Source: Plutella xylostella | Taxonomy: Eukaryota > Arthropoda > Insecta > Lepidoptera > Plutellidae | Length of the DNA stretch: 64,000 bases | Direction of reading: 5' to 3' | Assembly: GCF_932276165.1 (NCBI RefSeq) | Contig: NC_063998.1 | Span: 1,004,501 to 1,068,500, forward strand | Part shown: in pieces, positions 58,906 through 64,000 of the stretch | How positions within the stretch are numbered: the stretch's first letter is position 1 | Layout: each line of letters begins with the position of its first letter | The notes under the pieces: generated by a model | Told to the model about the DNA's origin: nothing | Seen by the model: the letters and a program-made list of their open reading frames with translations, nothing else | Database searches by the model: none | Position numbers and translations under genes: made by a program

Positions 58906-60137
58906 TATAATTATTATATTTTAATTCCTCTATTGAAAATAATTCATTGGTACATGCCAGAATTGGATCCTACTGCCTCTCGAATGGGAGCCAAGACATT
59001 ATCCGTTTCGCCATCACAACTTTCGGTAATATCTTTATGCACAGAGCTCAAAGCTTCATAAGGTTATGAAGCTCACAATCAGAAACTTTGCACTGTAATT
59101 TAATCCCATTTAAGCATATCCAGTAGTAGCAACAAATTCAAAAGTTCCACGAAAAAAATATGGTCCCTAATACGGGGTAGAAATTTATCAGTGAAGTTCA
59201 CCATCCCATGCCAATGTCCCGGCCGGTCATATATAATAATATGCATTTAAAGAATCAAATCTGATTTCGTAAAAAAAAAAACCATACTGATAACGACACT
59301 GACATGTACGTTTTATGAAATATCCTCCTATTTTTAATATTTTATTAGTTCAGAATAATAAAATAAATGTTCAAATATTACAAATATACAGTTTCGAGTT
59401 TCAAAGTAGTGGAATTTCAACAACGATGATATTTTTGAGCTTCATATTGTATTTCAATACGTAATAACTGGATTTTACTATTACATTTTATATTAACAAT
59501 TTTTGGTACTTAACCGTTTTTTATTAAAAGCTTTTTTTATTACTTATTAGCTATTTAGTTTATTATTATACGGTAAACACATTGAACGTACCTGAAAACA
59601 GTGCCGCATCAGGTAGGTAGCCACCACACGTGTTTAGGTGTAAGCTGAGTTGCGAGCTTTTTCGGTGCTGAACATCACACACTTTTTCGTGTAGGTAAAA
59701 TACTATATTATTAGAAACCTACGAATTTTGTAAATACATGTTTAGTTGCAAGTTCCTTCTATTTTATTTGTTTGCTATTTAAGTGTTTGTTTTGGTGTGG
59801 TGCTAGACAAAAAAAAAATTTTTATTCTTTTATCTTCAACACAATTTTATCGCCTGAGTTTCAACGATACTCAGATCTATAATGTATTTTTTTCTTACTT
59901 GGCACAGATTTTGAGCAGTCTTGGAGTGTCTTTTTATTTGAATAATTTTTTTAAAAAAGTTATAAAATAAAACATGATGACAGATGAAATACTTACAAGC
60001 AAAAATGATTGATTTCGTAATAAAACCATTTATTTTGGCTTTAGTTTATTTGTTTAATAGTATTTTGATAAAAAGACACATAAAGATTGTTTACCTTTTG
60101 TGCTAAATAAGAATGAATACAGTATAACGCTACGGGG
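58906..60137. other. No gene seen
   Basis: AT-rich. The plus frame 59746-59970 is hydrophobic and low in complexity. Confidence 0.45.
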
Positions 60138-60199
60138 TACTACGGGCTACGATGGTGCTACGGGCTACGAGGATGCTACAAGCTACGAAATTTCGTAGC
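60138..60199. repeat. 18-bp tandem repeat ending in a perfect palindrome
   Basis: Three 18-bp units start at 60138, 60156 and 60174 (TGCTACGGGCTACGAGGA type). The last merges into an 18-bp palindrome, GCTACGAAATTTCGTAGC (60182-60199). Confidence 0.85.
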
Positions 60200-60257
60200 A
60201 CAATACAAATATTTATTATGTTATTTAATTATAATAATATATTATGTATGCCACCCT

Positions 60258-60537
60258 AATCCTAACTAATATTATAAATGCGAAAGTAACTTTGTCTGTC
60301 TGTTACTCTTTCACGCCAAAAACGACAAAACTATTGGATTTGAATGAAATTTGGTATACATGTCGCAGGCATCTGGTTTAATCTCCTTTTTGATTAAACC
60401 ACTAGCCCGTTCATTGGATGCCTGCGACATACATATGGTCTAGACTAGACCCTGATAAAGAACATATGCTACTTTTCATACCGAAATTCCCACGTGAAAA
60501 CTTTTTAAAGCATAGCGAAGCTTGCGGGAACAGCTAG
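60258..60537 (-). mobile_element. CTAGCTGTTCC repeat, copy 3, split by a hairpin
   Basis: Read on the minus strand it starts CTAGCTGTTCCCGCAAGC and ends TTAGTTAGGATTA. The host repeat reads continuously across 60361-60429 when that insert is removed (GGTATACA | TATGGTCTAG). Confidence 0.8.
60361..60429. mobile_element. 69-bp nested hairpin element with TACA duplication
   Basis: TGTCGCAGGCATC (60361-60373) pairs with GATGCCTGCGACA (60417-60429). Inside, TGGTTTAATC pairs with GATTAAACCA (60374-60383, 60392-60401). A 15-base unpaired stretch (60402-60416) breaks the symmetry. TACA flanks both sides (60357-60360, 60430-60433). Confidence 0.78.
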
Positions 60538-62062
60538 TTTTTAATAAAATACCTAACAAATATTTAAACAAAACAAAAGTATTAGATACTAGAAATACTG
60601 CAATTAAACATTTCATGAAACCCATTAAAACTTCAGAAAACAAACATAAATTATGGTGAATACAAAACACAACAAACTAATAATTAACTGAAAGAAACGT
60701 TTTGTCCGAATTCACAACTAGCGCAGTTATAACCCGACCAACACAACTTTGAAAGTGGTTCCAAAAAAATATACCTACCATAGCTCTGATATTTTTTATA
60801 ACTTGAGGCAGCTCAGTGTATACTTATGATTAAAAATATGTTTCCTGTATAAACTCAATTTTAGAAAATATCAGCATGATTTCTATTTCTATAAAATAGG
60901 TATGCTTTATCCAGAAAATGCAGATCAGTTTGTTAGACTTATCTGGCAAGGTGTGAAATACAATGTATAAGACGATCCAGAAAATAAGAATTATGTACTT
61001 ACATAATATTCTTATTTTCTTGACAAATTATTTTGAGCCATAAACTACAGACATTCGATACCTAATGCAAATAATTATGTTCCACCAAAAAAAAAAAACA
61101 TTGATGAGTATTTATTATGATTATTTCACTCAGTTCTATATTTACGTTGGTCGAGCAGCAGATGAACACGGGATTATCGACTATTACCGTATCTTAACTG
61201 CTCACTTTTGTATTGAAAGTGCAGTAAAACTGTCACCAGTTATTTTACTAGCCCGTATATTGAGTTTTATGTAGCGGACGGCGGATTTGAGTCTATCAAT
61301 GGCCGGATTAAGGTGGGAGCTCGGGAGAATATGGGCAGCAGGTTTAGTCATCTTTTATGCTTTAAAATATGAAGATAAATACTACCACTACTGGGGGGTG
61401 GCCGAGTTTAGGGGACTCAACCTTTTTTATTATATCAATATCAAAAACAGCGATTCGCGACCTATCACGTGACGCGAGTACAACTTTAATGTGCATGTGC
61501 AGCGAAAACGATCTGCTTGAAAGTAACTTCTACTACTGCTGCGACTACCCCTATCGTGAACATATTGATATAACCTATGTTTTTTGTTGTGTGTATGTAT
61601 ATTTATGATATTCTAGGGGCTGTTGTCTTGGTCCTTTACATAAGTCAATTCATAAGTATTCCCTTATAAATAAATAGCTATAGAAATCATCCTTTGCTAT
61701 TTTAAACAATAAACATTAATTAACATAAAGTTTGCTACTCTTAAAACGGTTCACAATGAAGGGAATAAACTCTGAACAAAAACACTTATTCCCTCTGAAG
61801 CGTCGAATTACAAGCGCTTCTTTATGACACATTTCTGAGACAATGCTTTGAATTTTTCGCCCAAGAATTCGGTACAATGTTTCTGTTTTCAAAGAATTAT
61901 TCAAATTCTGACCCAGTTGCGTTGGGCTACAGTTGCATTTGCTACACCGCATTGCGATATTCGCTTCGTACGTACTGGCCATCTATTCCTTGTATTATTT
62001 CCTATTATTTCTATAAACATATTTTATTTTAAAGGAATGATACAATATAAAAATACCTCTTA
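60538..62062. other. No gene; one long hairpin
   Basis: AGAAAATAAGAATTATGTA (60979-60997) pairs with TACATAATATTCTTATTTT-CT (61000-61020). A stretch at 61457-61483 resembles 938-961. Frames at 61065-61274, 61287-61472 and 61716-61982 (-) lack motifs. Confidence 0.45.
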
Positions 62063-62394
62063 GCGTCAATTCACACGTACCACAACCACACCACGTCGCA
62101 GCGACAAAATGTGGTCAAGCTGTGGTTACGTGTGAATTGTGTGACAGCGGCTTTTTGCAGTTGCGTTGTGGCAGCGACAAAATGTGGATGTGGTTGCGTT
62201 GTCGCTGTCATTGCGATGTGGTAACCACGTAGTCGTGTGCAGTTAATACGGAAAACAGGTTGCCGCGGTGCCGCCGCCACGTGGCGGCGTAGCCGTTGCG
62301 ATGTGGTTGCGTTGTGGTTGCGATGTGTTTGCGATGTGGTCGTATTACACAGGTGGTCGATAACAACGGCAAAATGTGGTACGTGTGAATTGGA
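62063..62394. mobile_element. MITE with 17-bp TIRs and GCGATGTGG-type subrepeats
   Basis: AATTCACACGTACCACA (62068-62084) is perfectly inverted at 62375-62391. The interior repeats TTGCGATGTGGT / TTGCGTTGTGGT words about ten times and has a third partial end (GTGGTTACGTGTGAATTG, about 62122-62139). TTA at 62060-62062 and 62395-62397 are candidate duplications. It is GC-richer than its surroundings. Confidence 0.75.
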
Positions 62395-62655
62395 TTATTC
62401 ATTGTCAATACAAAATATTTGGTGGGTGGGTGCAAAAAAGTATACACATCACTTATAATTGTTTATTATTAATTAATGCAGAAATTAACAGTAATTGAAA
62501 ATAATAGTGTGTTTTCAAAACATAATATAGACAAATTCAGTGGATAATTGTTAGTGGGCAATTTACTCTATGTTATAATAATATAGCACTCGTACCTGCT
62601 GGTTGACCTTTGTTTGACCTTATAACTGACACAAAACAATAACAACAAGATAATA
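62395..62655. other. Leader region upstream of ORF1
   Basis: AT-rich. It may include the 5' UTR of the retrotransposon whose ORF1 starts at 62656. No promoter motif is certain. Confidence 0.4.
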
Positions 62656-63477
62656 ATGACCTCCTCTCAAGCACTTCAAGAGACACAAATGAGTCTGGAG
62701 AGAACTGTAATCGCCAGAATGGATGAATTTAAAAGAAGGCTTGGGAGTTTCAGTTCATCCACTAAGAAGGCGGACCTTGAGGAGCTCACACAGGAGTACT
62801 GCAGCTTCAAGGAGACAGTACTGCCCATGCTGCGACTGCTACAAGATCAGATTCTCCGTATCGCTGCACAGGTTGATGAGATGGACAGCCAGACCCGCCG
62901 GAATGCCCTACTCGTCTCTGGCATTAAAGAGGATGATGGTGAAAGTCCTGCGGCATTGATTTGCAATATGGCAGTTTCTGTGATGGGGATCTCCAACTTC
63001 GACAAAGCATCAATTGTACACTGCGTCAGGCTTGGTGTTCGACGGCCTGATTCCAATCGACCGATTCTGGTTAAGTTTGGCAATTTGAAGTCCAAATCTG
63101 ATATATGGATGAGCAAAACGAAGCTGAAGTCAAGTCAGGTCGTCATTAGCGAGTTCCTGACCAAGCCTCGTCAGCGCATCTTTCTCCGCGCCCGCCGACA
63201 CTTCGGGATCAGCAGCTGCTGGACGAGGAGCGGCACCGTCATGGTGAGGTTGCCCGACGACAGCCGGGTCAAGGTGCTGACCGAGGCGGCGCTGGACGAG
63301 CTGTGCAAGAAGCACCCCGCCGTCACTCCAGTAGCCAAGGAGGCAGTCAAGGCTTCCATTGCCAAGCCGGCGACCTCCCAGCACAAGGGCTCTTCTCCTA
63401 AGGGTCGTACTGCGCCGTCGGCGCCCGCGACCAGGAGCAAGACTGCTGGCTCGGCGGCTTCGAGGGACAAGCGGTGA
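62656..63477 (+). CDS. Non-LTR retrotransposon ORF1 protein (coiled coil, RRM-like)
   Basis: A full-length 273-codon frame starts at an ATG with A at -3 (ATAATAATGACC). Residues about 10-80 are Leu-rich and heptad-like (coiled coil). RRNALLVSGIKEDDG (81-95), VHCVRLGVRRPDSNRPILVK (121-140) and VVISEFLTKPRQRIFLRARR (162-181), then WTRSGTVMVRLPD (189-201), match the RRM plus C-terminal layout of LINE ORF1 proteins (L1 ORF1-like, transposase_22 type). The basic Ala/Ser/Lys-rich tail (230-273) would bind nucleic acid. In LINEs this protein coats the element RNA. No stop or frameshift is present. ORF2 (endonuclease-RT) is not seen in the 520 bases that remain. The C-terminal half is clearly GC-richer than its surroundings. 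Confidence 0.82.
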   Translation: MTSSQALQETQMSLERTVIARMDEFKRRLGSFSSSTKKADLEELTQEYCSFKETVLPMLRLLQDQILRIAAQVDEMDSQTRRNALLVSGIKEDDGESPAALICNMAVSVMGISNFDKASIVHCVRLGVRRPDSNRPILVKFGNLKSKSDIWMSKTKLKSSQVVISEFLTKPRQRIFLRARRHFGISSCWTRSGTVMVRLPDDSRVKVLTEAALDELCKKHPAVTPVAKEAVKASIAKPATSQHKGSSPKGRTAPSAPATRSKTAGSAASRDKR

Positions 63478-64000
63478 TTGCACGTCATTGATCGTTTGCG
63501 TTTTCTTTTCTCTTTTCTAGCTTCATTTAATTATTATCTTGCAAGTTGAAGGTATTTTTTCTTATTAATTTTTCTAGTTACCTCTTTAACCTCTTTTCGA
63601 ATTGTAAGTTAATACTGTCAATGTCAACTGTCATCTGTCAGTGTCTGTGAACACAACCATGTTGAGCCTCAGAACATTAATCTCATTTAATAATTTTCTT
63701 GTATACAATGTAATTATACCTTGTTTCACGGGGAAAGACATCTGACAGGACCCTTATTACATTCGAATAATGTAGTTAATATTGTTATTGTTTTGTTTAT
63801 TGGTCTTTGTCTCTTTTATGTTTTTTTTTGTTTTACTTTCAGCCAGCAGGAGAGTGCAGGCTAATTTTATTCTTTAATATAAAAGTGATTCGATTTATTT
63901 TTTTTTGGCTTCAATTTTTTTTTTAACGTCACTTGATAGTATTTACTGTTTATTATTTATTATATTTTATTATTTATTGATATTTTATTTTATAATATAT
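63478..64000. other. AT-rich DNA after ORF1; no ORF2 start seen
   Basis: Long T-runs and AT-rich sequence up to the window edge. It may be a 3' UTR, a decayed inter-ORF region or unrelated DNA. No apurinic endonuclease motif is visible. Confidence 0.45.

Noticed and set aside
1..64000. CRISPR array, bacterial operons, rRNA genes
   Set aside because: No regularly spaced identical repeats with unique spacers and no ribosomal sequence; the repeat content is that of an insect genome.

Overview
The window looks like AT-rich intergenic or intronic DNA from a moth or butterfly (Lepidoptera). The case rests on its repeats: tRNA-derived SINEs, RTE-type LINE tails ending in GATGAT runs, a 3'-UTR family with a CTGGAAGAG hairpin and AATAAA, a CTAGCTGTTCC repeat ending in GGATTA, and dozens of small inverted-repeat elements. 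I found no host gene I could defend. Almost everything recognisable is a transposable element, and many are nested.

Layout. 1-3 kb holds a small hairpin MITE, a full SINE and a truncated RTE LINE. 3.5-6.8 kb holds the largest coding unit, on the minus strand: a non-LTR retrotransposon with an N-terminal C2H2 finger, a reverse transcriptase (RT) and a C-terminal restriction-like endonuclease. Its frame is broken only by one in-frame TAA. 8.8-12.5 kb has small repeats and a 1.14-kb element with an 8-bp target-site duplication (TSD). That element sits inside an older MITE, has mirrored CGAA-rich arms and carries a 168-bp tandem repeat. 12.7-18.5 kb has scattered MITEs and LINE fragments. 18.7-20.9 kb is a SINE split by a 2-kb element with 28-bp terminal inverted repeats (TIRs) and many internal copies of a GTGACAGAG-type motif. 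21.8-30.2 kb is a MITE-rich stretch, several members with clean TTA duplications.

32.8-38.5 kb is the densest cluster. Two adjacent MITEs come first. Then comes a 3.4-kb TIR element with about ten subterminal copies of a GAACAnTGACGG-type motif, which encloses a large palindrome and two degraded RTE LINEs. Last is a 1.1-kb element with perfect 31-bp TIRs. 38.5-54 kb is mostly featureless AT-rich DNA with a few repeats. 54.6-62.4 kb has further MITEs, a GC-rich LTR-like block, an RTE fragment split by a Harbinger-like MITE, and a repeat split by a 69-bp nested hairpin. 62.66-63.48 kb is an intact 273-codon non-LTR retrotransposon ORF1. No ORF2 follows before the window ends.

The genes form no pathway; what the window records is layered transposition. 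The best leads are the retrotransposon with a single in-frame stop, the TIR elements with arrays of probable transposase-binding motifs, and a covarying hairpin shared by two LINE 3' ends. Superfamily names are inferences from TSD length, TIR sequence and motifs. No database search was possible.
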